This document shows, in pieces, positions 7,395-16,508 of a DNA stretch of 62,153 nucleotides. Source of the stretch: Acidobacteriaceae bacterium (GTDB taxonomy: Bacteria > Acidobacteriota > Terriglobia > Terriglobales > Acidobacteriaceae). The notes under the pieces are model-generated. The model saw only the letters and a program-made list of their open reading frames with translations. It had not been told where the DNA came from and made no database searches. The stretch spans positions 1 through 62,153 of the forward strand of contig CAHJWI010000024.1 of NCBI GenBank assembly GCA_903642225.1, read 5' to 3'. A program made the position numbers and the translations under genes. Position 1 is the first letter of the stretch. Every line of letters starts with the position of its first letter.

Positions 7395-7634
7395 TTATCG
7401 TACTTTCCGATACTTTGACCCGTCCCAAAGCCGGTCGAAATCACTCGTCCACCAGTCAGTCTGTTGATCCTTTTCTTTGAGATCGAAGTTGCGTCGGACT
7501 CGCGACCCCACGCCTAGACCTCTGGCCAGACCTTTCGCTTTTTGGAAAGTTCGACAGGATAGCCAGATGCCCTCCCCCGGGATGAACGCAGGCGAATAGA
7601 TGGTGTAGTTGATCGTGATCCGAGCGATGGCCAT
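7395..7634 (-). CDS. Small conserved-looking hypothetical protein coupled to lpxI
   Basis: A 79-residue frame from the ATG at 7634 (GGAATC about 10 bases upstream) to the TAA at 7395-7397. It begins MAIARITINYTIYSPAF and ends with a Trp/Asp-rich segment, WWTSDFDRLWDGS, before a basic end. The composition looks protein-like, with no membrane span and no recognised motif. Its stop lies four bases before the TTG proposed as the lpxI start, so the two would be translationally coupled. It lies opposite the rnpB promoter side; its own promoter would be inside or beyond rnpB. Confidence 0.45.
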   Translation of the reverse strand: MAIARITINYTIYSPAFIPGEGIWLSCRTFQKAKGLARGLGVGSRVRRNFDLKEKDQQTDWWTSDFDRLWDGSKYRKVR

Positions 7635-7695
7635 GAATGCAGATTCCGTTTCGCTCAGAAGTATGTCGCGATTCCTGTTGCAAGACAAGCCCCGG

Positions 7696-7701
7696 TATAC
7701 T
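7696..7701 (+). promoter_or_regulatory. -10 element of rnpB (TATACT)
   Basis: TATACT ends six bases before the first base of the RNase P RNA P1 helix, the expected distance to a transcription start. No good -35 hexamer is present at 17 bases. Confidence 0.6.
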
Positions 7702-7707
7702 TATGGC

Positions 7708-8114
7708 AGCAGGCGGGCTGAACGATCGCCGCTGGCTGCTTTGGTGCAGCCGGGGGAGGAAAGTCCGGACTCCGATGGGCAGTGTGCCGGGTAACGCCCG
7801 GGAGCTGTGTTTCAAGATGCAGCGACGGCCAGTGCCACAGAGACGATACCGCCGTTTCGTTCCTTTGGGAGCGTTGCGGTAAGGGTGAAAAGGTGCGGTA
7901 AGAGCGCACCGCGCCGGCAGTAATGCAGGCGGCAAGGTAAACCCCACACGGAGCAAGACCAAATAGGCGGGAAGATTTCGACCCCTGACGGGGCCGAATG
8001 AGCGCATCGGCCCGGTGCGCCAGACTCGCGGGTAGGTTGCTTGAGGCTTGCAGTGATGCAAGTCCTAGAGGAATGATCGTTCACGACAGAATCCGGCTTA
8101 TAGGCCCGCCTGCT
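7708..8114 (+). ncRNA. rnpB: RNase P RNA, bacterial class A
   Basis: The catalytic RNA that removes 5' leaders from pre-tRNAs. The P1 helix is visible as AGCAGGCGGGC at the 5' end pairing with GCCCGCCTGCT at the 3' end. Conserved core elements are present: GGAGGAAAGTCCGGACTCC near 7752-7770, the GGGTAACGCCCGG hairpin region, AGGGTGAAAAGGTGCGGTAAGAGCGCACC, GGCAAGGTAAACCCCAC and AGATCGTT-like ACAGAATCCGGCTTATAG before P1. The length, about 407 bases, is normal for the A type. Confidence 0.96.
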
Positions 8115-8116
8115 AC

Positions 8117-8148
8117 TTGCGTCTGTCTGCCCGAGCAGACAGACGCAA
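8117..8148 (+). terminator. Terminator of rnpB
   Basis: A perfect 14-base inverted repeat (TTGCGTCTGTCTGC and GCAGACAGACGCAA) with a four-base loop begins three bases after P1. The following TCTATTC is only mildly T-rich. It may also stop the convergent VWFA-type gene. Confidence 0.75.
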
Positions 8149-8217
8149 TCTATTCACAGGATTGTTTATAAGCGGCATGATCGCCACTGGAAGCGTGTGT
8201 CTGCAACGCAAAACAGC

Positions 8218-9219
8218 TTACCTGGGTGTGGTGATGTAGAGGCCTGTCGTGGTGCGGGCTTTGAGGCCGGGGTCGGCGACGTGGAGATCGAGGCGGTGAT
8301 AGTCGCTGCCGGGCTCTGCGAGAGCGGGATTGAAGGTAAGGGTGTACGGCGCGGTTGCGTCGGCCACGCACTGCATGAGCAATTTGGAGATGTCATTGTT
8401 GCCATTGAGCGAAAGGCCGCCGCTTTGGATGGCGAGTACCTGCAGGCCGAGGTTGCCGATTTGGGCCTGTGAGGGCTTGGTCGCACCTTTAAGGAATGCC
8501 TCGTAGGAATCCTCGCGGACAAGATCCTCTCCCGCGCCCAGAGGATTGATGCTGTAGAGCGTGCTGTTGCTGGCGTGAATTGCCTGGGAGAGGCTCTCAA
8601 CCTGCGTGTAGATTCTGGATTCGTCTTTGCCGGAAAGTTGGACGCCGGGGCCGGAGAGCAAAGGCCATCCGGGAGAAATGAAAAGGATCAGCTTGTGCCC
8701 GGGGGTACTGCCGGCGAATATGAGGATTTTGCGGAGCGCCTGGAGCGATATGTCGAGCCGCTCTTCCGCACCATAAAAGCCGGCGCTGCGGCGAATGTCG
8801 CGCAGAGCGACGGTTTGCTGCTGGAGAGAGGCGTTGAGGGTGGTGCCGTTGGTAGTGAAGCCGGGAGTGGCCTGGAGCGTGGTGTCTGCAGCAATGACGA
8901 TGGACGCCGGGTACGCGAGGGTGCCGCCGTTTGCTGTAAGAAAACGCTCGAGTTGACTGCGCTGGTAGGCGACCTGGGTGTAGCTGGCGTTTACGGCGTC
9001 GATGACGATGAGGAGTTTGGCGGGCTGCGGGTCGCCGGCGCGGACGCTGAGGATGGGCGTGGGCTGGCCGTTGTCCTGGAGGGTAAAGGCGGTCGCAGGC
9101 AGGTTAGGAGCGGGTGTGTTCTTGCTACCGGTGACGACGGCATGCAGCGTATAGGGTGCCTGGGCTGTGAGAGCGAGTGAGGTGAAGAGCAGCAGTGTGG
9201 AAAGACGCATGGCGATCAT
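8218..9219 (-). CDS. Secreted VWFA-related acidobacterial-domain protein
   Basis: A 333-residue exported protein. The ATG at 9219 has AGAAGGG eight bases upstream and gives the signal peptide MIAMRLSTLLLFTSLALTAQ. After about residue 30 comes a short beta region (FTLQDNGQPTPI) and a von Willebrand A-like fold starting LLIVIDAVNASY. The usual MIDAS serine pattern DxSxS is replaced by DAVNAS, as in many acidobacterial family members. The ending includes a YTLTFNPALAEPGSDYHRLDLHV segment typical of this family. Function unknown; probably an extracytoplasmic binding protein. Transcribed away from the next gene with no obvious operon partner. Confidence 0.82.
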   Translation of the reverse strand: MIAMRLSTLLLFTSLALTAQAPYTLHAVVTGSKNTPAPNLPATAFTLQDNGQPTPILSVRAGDPQPAKLLIVIDAVNASYTQVAYQRSQLERFLTANGGTLAYPASIVIAADTTLQATPGFTTNGTTLNASLQQQTVALRDIRRSAGFYGAEERLDISLQALRKILIFAGSTPGHKLILFISPGWPLLSGPGVQLSGKDESRIYTQVESLSQAIHASNSTLYSINPLGAGEDLVREDSYEAFLKGATKPSQAQIGNLGLQVLAIQSGGLSLNGNNDISKLLMQCVADATAPYTLTFNPALAEPGSDYHRLDLHVADPGLKARTTTGLYITTPR

Positions 9220-9473
9220 CGGGAAACCCTTCTGCTGCGTTAGATGGGCACGGCAAAAGGTCGGCACGAGCGGGCGGGCCGGAATGTTGATGCGACGGCT
9301 CGACGGCAGTAGATGGCGCTGAACGGCGACGCAGCCATACACCAAACGCAGGCCGGAATCCGGCTTTGCCTGGATGAACATTAACTACTGGTGCGCAATC
9401 GGGGTGGGCGTAAACGCGTGGAGCGCTTGCAGGGGCAGAGGTCTTCCGGCAGTATTCTTCGCTATCTGCGGCG

Positions 9474-9968
9474 TCAGCGGAAGAGGTCGGAGTGGGTGAT
9501 GACGTTCAGCAAGAGGATGCTGGCGGCAATGGTGAACCAGTCTTCGAGGTTGGCGACAGGCCAGTCTTTGCCGACTCTGGCGGAGAGTTTGGTCCGAATG
9601 TACCAACCACCGTAGGTGCCGAGCAGGGCTCCAATGCCGCCGGTGAGGCCTTTAAGCAAGTGGTGGCCGCCGACGCGGGGAGCGATGATGACGCCGACAG
9701 CAACGCCGAACAGAACTCGGCCAGCGACGCCGATGGGTGAAGTTCGGGAGGGGGTGTTAGGCAGCTTATCGCCGACGTATTCGCCGAGGGCCATGAGGGA
9801 AAAGACGCCGACGGAGATGGGATTGCCGATGAAGCTACGCCAGCCGGTGAGCAGGAGGACCGGCTGAACCGTGCCGCGCATGTACGCGAACCAGCACATG
9901 ACAGCGATGGGGGTGAGCGTACGGAGGCCGGTGAGGACACCCAGGAGGAGGACGAGGACGTAACCCAT
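9474..9968 (-). CDS. DUF4126-type integral membrane protein
   Basis: A 164-residue hydrophobic protein with about four to five predicted spans, beginning MGYVLVLLLGVLTGLRTLTP. The Gly-Leu-Arg-x-Leu-Thr-Pro motif near the start and the glycine-rich later spans (LLKGLTGGIGALLGTYGGWY) match DUF4126 proteins, which have no established function. The ATG at 9968 is chosen because it begins the first span; the sequence further upstream looks non-coding. No clear Shine-Dalgarno is present. Confidence 0.75.
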   Translation of the reverse strand: MGYVLVLLLGVLTGLRTLTPIAVMCWFAYMRGTVQPVLLLTGWRSFIGNPISVGVFSLMALGEYVGDKLPNTPSRTSPIGVAGRVLFGVAVGVIIAPRVGGHHLLKGLTGGIGALLGTYGGWYIRTKLSARVGKDWPVANLEDWFTIAASILLLNVITHSDLFR

Positions 9969-10457
9969 GCGCGGTTGGATGACAGGAAACGGCGGGGTGT
10001 CGCATTTGCCCCAGAGATGCCGCGGAAGCAACTGGCCGATGTTGTCCGTGCGGTGAATCGGTGGGATTTGCAGGTGCTGTTCGTGCTTGGAGATTCGGAT
10101 TGGCACGTAAGGCTGTTTCTGTGACGCTGCGCCAGAAAAGCCGGTCATCAAGAGTGAATGGAATGACCGGGCGGCGTCGCAAGATTCCTGCCGCGGATGG
10201 TCAGGGAATGAGATGGGGGCGCACATTGAACACTGCTGTCTTCGTGGAACACTGGTGTAGTACCAGAGGCTAGAAACGGCGGACGCATATGCGTACGGCA
10301 ATGCATCCTCTGCAACCTTGGCGGTGGTGCCGGCGGCGGGTATGTGTGCCGGTAACTTTAGCCAGGCACAGGTGCAGTAATGTGGGCAGCGGGTATGGCG
10401 TGATGACGGGCAGAACGTTGTCAGTGGCCCGGCAGGGTGAGTAGCAGGGACAACAAA
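9969..10457. other. Intergenic region between DUF4126 and GH1-like genes
   Basis: About 490 bases with no convincing reading frame on either strand. It should contain the promoter for the DUF4126 gene on the minus strand. I see no RNA gene or repeat apart from the terminator at its right end. Confidence 0.5.
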
Positions 10458-10489
10458 GGGTCCATGTTCTGGACGCTAGACATGGACCC
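10458..10489 (-). terminator. Terminator of the GH1-like gene
   Basis: GGGTCCATGT and ACATGGACCC form a perfect ten-base stem with a 12-base loop. On the minus strand it is followed by TTTGTTG, downstream of the stop at 10506. Confidence 0.7.
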
Positions 10490-10505
10490 CGAAAGTTGGC
10501 TGGAG

Positions 10506-11810
10506 TTATACCGAGGGAGTGAGTGATTCCGCGAAGGTGATGCGGTTGGGGAGGGTCCACCAGCCTGGCTCCGCGAGGGCTGGGTCGTGTGGGGTTTGAC
10601 CTGTGGCGAGCTGGCCGGCAAAGGCGGCGAGCGGTGTGGCGACGGCGGTGCCGCTGCGGATGTCGAAGAGGCCAGGCTCGTAGTGGCCGGCGTCGCGGGT
10701 GACGAGATTGCTCCAGTTCCACGAGCCGAGGACGGCCCACACGGTGACGGCACGGACGTCTGCACCAGCGGCGCGGGCGGACTGGGCGGCAGACCAGATG
10801 TCGTTGAGCCAGCGAATCTGGTTTTCTGGCGCGTCGCCGAGGTGGACTTCTGTGATGGCAACGGGAAGGCCGTAGCGCTGCCATGCCTCAAGCAGGATGG
10901 GCTCAACACCGGGAAAGGGCTCGGTGCGGACGCGGAACGACTCAATGTCGACGAGTGGATCGTGGCCGGTTTCGCCACCGCGGAAGTGGGCGGGATACAT
11001 GTTGACGCGGTGGTCGAGGAGCCGGTCGCTGGTGAGGTAGTAGTTGAGGCCGAGGACGGCGGGCGGGCAGGGGTTGTCAGCAAACCAGAGAATGTCTTCA
11101 GCAGAGATGCCGTTCGCGATCAGGTCCTCAAAGAGGGGGTGCGCCGGTGTGACGATGCCGCAAAGCAGGTCTGTGCCGAGCCAGCGGCGGTCGTCGCGAA
11201 GCTGGCGGAAGGAGTCGCGCTCGGGCGTGCTGTAAATGCTGCCACCGTCTTCTGTGTAGATGAGCCGGGCTTCTGGCTGGACGGTGCGAATGGCGCGCAT
11301 GGCGAGGACGGTGGCCTTGACCTCATGCAGGAGAGCGCACAGGTAGCTGGGGACGCTGTGGTGGTGGGGGTACCATAGGCCGTAGAGGCAGGAGAAGCGG
11401 GCGGTGGTGTGGGGCTCGTTGACGGGGGTGTAGTCGGTGACCCAGGGGTAGCGTTGCGCGACTTCCAAGGCGTACGCGGCGAGTTTGTCTGGGAAGTGAG
11501 GGTCCAGGAGGTCAGTTGAGCGCGGGCCGCTGCCGTGGTGGACGAGGCCGACGATGGGCTGCAGGTAAAGGCGTTGCATGGCGGCGAGGGCACGGTCGGC
11601 GGTGTTCCAGTTGCCGGCTTCGACGTGGTGCTCCCAGAGGACGGCGGTGCGCACGGTGCGGATGCCGGTGGCGGCGATCTGTTCAAGGTCGGCTTCAACG
11701 CGGTTGCGGTGGCCGGACCACTGATCCTGATCGAGGTAGGTGTCTCCGACGCGATTGATGGTGGCTTCAATGCCAGCCCAGAGTTCTAGGTCTTGAGGGG
11801 GTGTGCGCAT
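10506..11810 (-). CDS. GH1-like (clan A) glycosidase
   Basis: A 434-residue TIM-barrel glycosidase. The acid/base glutamate is in YTPVNEPH at about residue 132, and the nucleophile glutamate is in VAITEVHLGD at about residue 321; both sit at strand ends as in clan GH-A. An ENGF-type motif is missing, so this is the divergent GH1-like type often found joined to sugar-nucleotide reductases, here as a stand-alone domain. No signal peptide, so cytoplasmic. The ATG at 11810 has AGGAG seven to nine bases upstream. Substrate cannot be told from sequence; a beta-glucoside or cell-envelope sugar is likely. Confidence 0.8.
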   Translation of the reverse strand: MRTPPQDLELWAGIEATINRVGDTYLDQDQWSGHRNRVEADLEQIAATGIRTVRTAVLWEHHVEAGNWNTADRALAAMQRLYLQPIVGLVHHGSGPRSTDLLDPHFPDKLAAYALEVAQRYPWVTDYTPVNEPHTTARFSCLYGLWYPHHHSVPSYLCALLHEVKATVLAMRAIRTVQPEARLIYTEDGGSIYSTPERDSFRQLRDDRRWLGTDLLCGIVTPAHPLFEDLIANGISAEDILWFADNPCPPAVLGLNYYLTSDRLLDHRVNMYPAHFRGGETGHDPLVDIESFRVRTEPFPGVEPILLEAWQRYGLPVAITEVHLGDAPENQIRWLNDIWSAAQSARAAGADVRAVTVWAVLGSWNWSNLVTRDAGHYEPGLFDIRSGTAVATPLAAFAGQLATGQTPHDPALAEPGWWTLPNRITFAESLTPSV

Positions 11811-11866
11811 GCAGGATCTCCTGGTAGGACGCTGTGCACACGGCTCGCCGGCATGGCGGGGTGGGG

Positions 11867-11909
11867 GTACGTGCAGCGCTGTATGTTGGATGGCGTACGT
11901 GCACCGCTG
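11867..11909. repeat. Short direct repeat near the GH1-like gene start
   Basis: GTACGTGCAGCGCTG at 11867-11881 and GTACGTGCACCGCTG at 11895-11909 differ by one base and are 28 bases apart, in the space before the GH1-like gene. They could be paired regulator sites. Confidence 0.3.
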
Positions 11910-12031
11910 CCCGCACCGGTGTTGGCCATAGACGACACGAGGGGCTTTGCAACGGCTGAAGTTGCTGATGTTGAAGCGAGGCAGCCGAAGAGAGCTTACT
12001 GTTCGTCGCGTCTGTGTCTTGCGTGACCGCT

Positions 12032-13444
12032 TTAGGGCTGGCCGTCGGTGAAGCTGGTGAAGAGGTTGTTGAGAGCTTCTGCCTGAGTGGGGTGGGAGAA
12101 GACGGCGTCGCGGAGGGTGGTGTAGGGGGCGCCGGAGATGCAGGCGATCTGCAGTTGCGCGGCGACTTCGCCGCCGTGGACGCCGAGGACGGTGGCACCG
12201 AGGAGGAGGTTGGTTTCGGGGTCGACTAGGGCTTTGATCATGCCGCGGGACTCGTCCATCTCGTCGGCGCGGGCCATGTTTTCCATGCGCATGGTGGCGA
12301 GGCGGTAGGCGGTTCCCTGCTTTTTGGCGCTGGTTTCGTTGAGACCGAAGCTGCCGAGTTCGGGGTCGGTGAACATGACGTAGGGCACGATGCGGCCTTC
12401 TGTGGAGCGGCTGCCGCCTTCAAGCAGGTTGGTGCGGAGGACGCGGAAGTCGTCGTAGGAGATGTGGGTAAAGGCTGGTCCACCCTTGACGTCGCCGAGG
12501 GCCCAGATGTTTTTGGCGGTGGTCTCAAGCCGTTCGTTGACCTGGATGTAGCCTTTGTCGTCCTGCTTTATGCCGGCGCGGTCGAGGTGGAGGGATTCGA
12601 CGTTGGGGGTGCGGCCGGTGGCAACGAGGAGGTGGGAGCCGGTAAGGGTCTGTGGGCCGTTGCCGGTGGTGATTTCGATCGCGATCGAATCTTCGTCGCC
12701 GCTGACCTTGTCGACGGAGGTGCAGGTGAGGATGGTCATGCCGTCTTCGGTGAGGATGGTGCGGAGGCAGGTGGCGATGTCTGGGTCTTCGTGGGCGGCG
12801 ATGCGATCGCCGCGTTCGAGGACTGTGACCCTGCTGCCGAAGCGGAGAAACATCTGTGCGAACTCGAGGGCGATGTAGCCGGCGCCGAGGACGAGGAGGT
12901 GCTCGGGGACGGTCTGGAGCTCCATGATGCGTGTGCTGTCGAGGAAGGGGGTTTCGTCGAGGCCGGGAAGGTCGGGTGAGGATGGGCGCTCGCCGGTGTC
13001 GAGGAAGACGCGGGTGGCGGTGAGGGTCTGGGTGGGCGAGCCGTCCTGCATGAGGACGTCGATGCTGTAGGTGCCGTCGGCGGGCTGCCGGGCGGAGAAG
13101 CTGGCCTCGCCAAGGAGGAGGGTGCTGGTCTTTTCGACGCCTTTGGTGTTGTTTTCGCGGGATTGAAGGACGATTTTCTGTTTGCGCTTCCAGACGGTCT
13201 TCATGTCGATGGAGACCGGGCCGGTAAGGACGCCGAAGTCTTTGCCGCGTTTGGCCAAGTAGGCGTTGCGGGCGCTGCTGTCGATGGTTTTAGACGGGGT
13301 ACAGCCGTCGTTGACGCAGGTGCCGCCGGGGAAACGGCGTTCGATGACGGCGACAGACCAGCCATGGGTGCTCATGGCGCGGGCGAGGGGATTGCCACCC
13401 TGGCCGGAGCCAATGACGACGGCGTCGAAGTGCTGTTGCGACAT
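12032..13444 (-). CDS. FAD-dependent pyridine nucleotide-disulfide oxidoreductase (MerA/Lpd-like)
   Basis: A 470-residue class I disulfide reductase. It has the N-terminal FAD fingerprint VIGSGQGG, the redox pair in GGTCVNDGCTPSK (Cys43 and Cys48), a second Rossmann motif (VLGAGYIALEFAQ), and the ALGDVKGGPAFTH FAD segment. The dimerisation domain lacks the His-Glu pair typical of lipoamide dehydrogenase, and there is no C-terminal double cysteine or heavy-metal domain as in mercuric reductase, nor mer genes nearby. It is thus a MerA-like reductase of unknown substrate. The start MSQQHFDAVVIG fits the family. Confidence 0.82.
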   Translation of the reverse strand: MSQQHFDAVVIGSGQGGNPLARAMSTHGWSVAVIERRFPGGTCVNDGCTPSKTIDSSARNAYLAKRGKDFGVLTGPVSIDMKTVWKRKQKIVLQSRENNTKGVEKTSTLLLGEASFSARQPADGTYSIDVLMQDGSPTQTLTATRVFLDTGERPSSPDLPGLDETPFLDSTRIMELQTVPEHLLVLGAGYIALEFAQMFLRFGSRVTVLERGDRIAAHEDPDIATCLRTILTEDGMTILTCTSVDKVSGDEDSIAIEITTGNGPQTLTGSHLLVATGRTPNVESLHLDRAGIKQDDKGYIQVNERLETTAKNIWALGDVKGGPAFTHISYDDFRVLRTNLLEGGSRSTEGRIVPYVMFTDPELGSFGLNETSAKKQGTAYRLATMRMENMARADEMDESRGMIKALVDPETNLLLGATVLGVHGGEVAAQLQIACISGAPYTTLRDAVFSHPTQAEALNNLFTSFTDGQP

Positions 13445-13555
13445 GTGATGAATCTCCGAGGCAAGGATACCGGTCTGCGCGCGATTCAGGAGTACGACGC
13501 TGCAAAACGGCAGGGCCGCTACATCGACGGGCAGCGGCCTACAACGCGGAGGGTG

Positions 13556-14857
13556 TCAGGCGCTGACCGGTTCAGCCGTGAGATTGGCGGGGACGCGTTC
13601 GCGGAGCCAATTGTAGAGCGGGAAGGTGTCGGCGAGTTCGGTGACGCGGTTGTGGATGGAGCGGAGGTGGGCGTCGTCGGTGCGGTGCTCGAGGGCTTCT
13701 GCGATCCAGGCGGCGATCTGTGTCATCTCGCCTTCCTTCATGCCGCGGGTGGTGAGTGCGGGTGTGCCGAAGCGGATGCCGGAGGGCTTGAGCGGTGGGT
13801 TGGTGTCGTAGGGGATGGCGTTTTTGTTGACGGTGATGCCGGCCTTGCCGAGGGCGAGTTCAGCTTCGGAACCGAGCATGCCTTTGGCGAAGACGTCGGC
13901 GAGAAGGACGTGGGTGTCGGTGCCGCCGGAGACGATGCGGAAACCGTGATCCTGGAGGCCGGCGGCGAGGGCCTTGGCGTTGGCGACGATCTGGGCGGCG
14001 TAGGTTTTGAACTCGGGCTGCAGGGCTTCGCGGAAGGCGACGGCCTTGGCGGCAACGACGTGCATGAGCGGTCCGCCCTGCTGGCCGGGGAAGACGGAGC
14101 GGTCGAGGGCCTGGGCGAACTCGGCATTGCACAAGGCGAGGCCGCTACGGGGTCCGCGCAGGGTTTTGTGCGTGGTGGTGGTGACCATGTGGGCGTGCGG
14201 GATGGGCGAGGGGTGGACGCCACCGGCGACGAGGCCGGCGAAGTGGGCCATGTCGATGAAGAGGAAGGCACCGACCTTGTCGGCGATTTGGCGCATGCGG
14301 GCGAAGTCCCAGTGGCGGGGATAGGCGCTGCCGCCGCCGACAATGACCTTCGGCTGCTCGCGCACGGCGAGGGCTTCCAGCTCGTCGTAGTCGATGACCT
14401 CCGTGTCGCGGCGAACCTGGTAGGGGACGATGCGGTAGAGCTTGCCGGAGAAGTTGAGTTTGTGGCCGTGGGTGAGGTGGCCGCCGTGGGCGAGGTCGAG
14501 GCCGAGGAGGGTGTCGCCGGGCTGGATGAGCGCCATGTAGGCCGCGGCGTTGGCCTGGGAACCCGAGTGGGGCTGGACGTTCGCGTGGTCTGCGCCGAAG
14601 AGCTGCCTGGCGCGGTCGCGTGCGATGTTTTCGACGACATCGGCGAACTCGCAGCCGCCGTAGTAGCGCTTGCCAGGGTAGCCTTCGGCATATTTGTTGG
14701 TGAAGACGGAGCCTGCGGCCTCAAGCACGGCGCGGGAGACGAAGTTTTCCGACGCGATCATCTCAAGGCCGTCGTGCTGGCGAACGACCTCATGTTCGAT
14801 TTGAGAGGCGATTTCTGGGTCGCTGGCAAAAAGAGGCGAGTCAAAGGCAGTGGACAT
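13556..14857 (-). CDS. glyA: Serine hydroxymethyltransferase
   Basis: PLP enzyme that interconverts serine and glycine and supplies 5,10-methylene-tetrahydrofolate. The 433-residue product shows the family landmarks in order: [58 protein letters not shown], and the PLP-lysine segment [12 protein letters not shown]. Length is normal. The reverse strand contains a long open frame here, which is a coding shadow. Upstream, a micro-ORF lies on the opposite strand. Confidence 0.97.
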   Translation of the reverse strand: MSTAFDSPLFASDPEIASQIEHEVVRQHDGLEMIASENFVSRAVLEAAGSVFTNKYAEGYPGKRYYGGCEFADVVENIARDRARQLFGADHANVQPHSGSQANAAAYMALIQPGDTLLGLDLAHGGHLTHGHKLNFSGKLYRIVPYQVRRDTEVIDYDELEALAVREQPKVIVGGGSAYPRHWDFARMRQIADKVGAFLFIDMAHFAGLVAGGVHPSPIPHAHMVTTTTHKTLRGPRSGLALCNAEFAQALDRSVFPGQQGGPLMHVVAAKAVAFREALQPEFKTYAAQIVANAKALAAGLQDHGFRIVSGGTDTHVLLADVFAKGMLGSEAELALGKAGITVNKNAIPYDTNPPLKPSGIRFGTPALTTRGMKEGEMTQIAAWIAEALEHRTDDAHLRSIHNRVTELADTFPLYNWLRERVPANLTAEPVSA

Positions 14858-14961
14858 GGGTTCATTCTTTCACCGAAAGCGGGCGCATGGGTGGTTGAAA
14901 ACAGGCGCTCCGTGGTGAAGAAATGAAGTGGGTCTACATGTGAGCCTGTGAGAGAGCGCGT

Positions 14962-15054
14962 ATGAGTATTGGCCTGGCAATCGTGTTGATGGTAGTGGTG
15001 ATCGTAGTGCCGTGTGCCGTGGCGTTCCTGCTTGGACCACTCCGCGGGCGGTGA
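14962..15054 (+). CDS. Possible 30-residue hydrophobic micro-ORF beside glyA
   Basis: ATG at 14962, TGA at 15052-15054. The peptide starts MSIGLAIVLMVVVIVV, then PCAVAF and ends with GPLRGR. It is one uninterrupted hydrophobic span with a basic tail, and its Pro-Cys-Ala-Val-Ala segment recalls the Pro-Cys-x-Val-Ala of the micro-ORFs before lepA. The ribosome site (GAGAG) is weak. It lies between the glyA promoter region and the convergent MFS stop. Confidence 0.35.
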   Translation: MSIGLAIVLMVVVIVVPCAVAFLLGPLRGR

Positions 15055-15061
15055 CAGCGCG

Positions 15062-16486
15062 TTAGCCAATCTCCTCCAAAGATTTTCGCTCTGCAGCCAC
15101 ACCCCAGATGGCCTGTGCGACCCCGGCAAGGAGCATGACGCCGGCGGAGGCCATGAAACCCCAAAAGATGGGCAGGCGGTTGCCGCGGCTGAGCAGTTCG
15201 CCGTAGATGGCAGGGCCTGCAACGCCGGCGAAGAGGGTACCGAAGCCATAAAAGACGGCGATAGCGGTGGCACGGATCTGCTGCGGAAAGAGCTCGCTGG
15301 TAGTGAGATAGGCCGAGCCTGCCGCGTTTGCGGCGAAGAAGAACGCAACAGACCACCACGCGACCTGGCCCCAGAGGCTGATGCCGGCGTGCAGAAAGAG
15401 CAGGTTAGAGATGATGAGGGCGCAGCCGGCGAGGATGAAATTAATGGCGATGACCTTGCGCCGGCCGACCGTGTCTAAAAGGCGGCCAAGCAGCAGAGGG
15501 CCGACGAAGTTGGTGAGGGCGAGTGGAAGAAAAAGCAGGCCGGCGTTTGCAGGGGACATGCCGTAAAAGCGGAGCAGGATAAGTGACGCGGAGAAGAACA
15601 CCGAGTTGTAGAAAAAGGAGTTTGCCATGACCAGGGCCATGCAGAGGACGGCGCGTCCGCGATAACGAGGCTGGAAGAGAACAGCGAGGTTGCGAATGGG
15701 ATCTTTGGTGCGACGCTGGATGCAGACGGTCTTTTGTTCTGGTGCGATGGAGCCAAGATGTTCGGCGATTTCGCTCTCGATGCCATCGACGACCTGGTTC
15801 GCTTCGGCGTCGCGCGAGTGGACGAGGAGCCAGCGGGGGCTCTCTGGGATGTGGCGGCGCATGTAAAGGACGACAGCGGCGATGGGCAGGCCGGAGAGGA
15901 AGGCCAAACGCCAGCCGAGGCGCAGGCCGAAGGCAGCATCGGACAGGAAGGCGACGGCGATGACCGAGCCAAGAATGACACCGACCCAAAAGCTGGAACC
16001 GATGAAGAGGTTGACGCGGCCACGCACGCGCGCGGGGATGAGCTCGTCGATGGCGGAGTTGATGGCGGTGTATTCCCCACCGATGCCGGCGCCGGTCATC
16101 ATGCGGCAGAGCAGGAAGGTGGGCAGGTTCCAACTGAGGGCCGTGAGGGCGGTGGCGCAGACGTAAAAAATCAGCGTCCAGGTGAAGAGGGACTTGCGGC
16201 CGAAGCGGTCTGCCAGATAGCCGAAAGTAAGAGCGCCGATGACGGTGCCGAAGAGATAGCCGGTGGAGGCAAGGCCGAGTTGTGCGTTGGTGAAGTGAAG
16301 GGTTTGTGGCGACTGCAGGGCACCGGCAAGGGAGCCGCCGACGCCGCCTTCAAGGCCGTCAAGAAGGAAGGTGATACCCAGAGCAACGGACATGCGCAGG
16401 TGCCAGCGCGACCAGGGGAGGCGGTCAAGGCGGGGCGGAATGTTGGTAATGACCTCTGCTGGATTGGTCGCTGTGATTGTGCTCAT
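15062..16486 (-). CDS. MFS transporter, aromatic acid/sugar symporter type
   Basis: A 474-residue 12-span major facilitator. It starts MSTITATNPAEV at the ATG at 16486, with GGAAGG upstream; longer open sequence to 16927 is a shadow of the next gene. Between spans 2 and 3 is the MFS signature GYLADRFGRKS, and the motif appears again as GRLLDTVGRRK in the second half. The large middle loop and PESPRWLL segment are typical of the sugar/metabolite:H+ symporter families. Substrate not determinable. It follows the DMT-type gene by 22 bases, so the two form an operon. Confidence 0.85.
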   Translation of the reverse strand: MSTITATNPAEVITNIPPRLDRLPWSRWHLRMSVALGITFLLDGLEGGVGGSLAGALQSPQTLHFTNAQLGLASTGYLFGTVIGALTFGYLADRFGRKSLFTWTLIFYVCATALTALSWNLPTFLLCRMMTGAGIGGEYTAINSAIDELIPARVRGRVNLFIGSSFWVGVILGSVIAVAFLSDAAFGLRLGWRLAFLSGLPIAAVVLYMRRHIPESPRWLLVHSRDAEANQVVDGIESEIAEHLGSIAPEQKTVCIQRRTKDPIRNLAVLFQPRYRGRAVLCMALVMANSFFYNSVFFSASLILLRFYGMSPANAGLLFLPLALTNFVGPLLLGRLLDTVGRRKVIAINFILAGCALIISNLLFLHAGISLWGQVAWWSVAFFFAANAAGSAYLTTSELFPQQIRATAIAVFYGFGTLFAGVAGPAIYGELLSRGNRLPIFWGFMASAGVMLLAGVAQAIWGVAAERKSLEEIG

Positions 16487-16508
16487 GGAATCTGCCTTCC
16501 AGAGGTGC

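Noticed and set aside
12032..13444. Mercury resistance (MerA)
   Set aside because: Redox motif is CVNDGC, no C-terminal vicinal cysteines, no merR/merT/merP nearby.
13163..14926. Open frame of 587 codons on the + strand across glyA
   Set aside because: It is antisense to a perfectly conserved glyA, and its Gly/Val/Glu/Asp-rich composition is that of a high-GC shadow frame.
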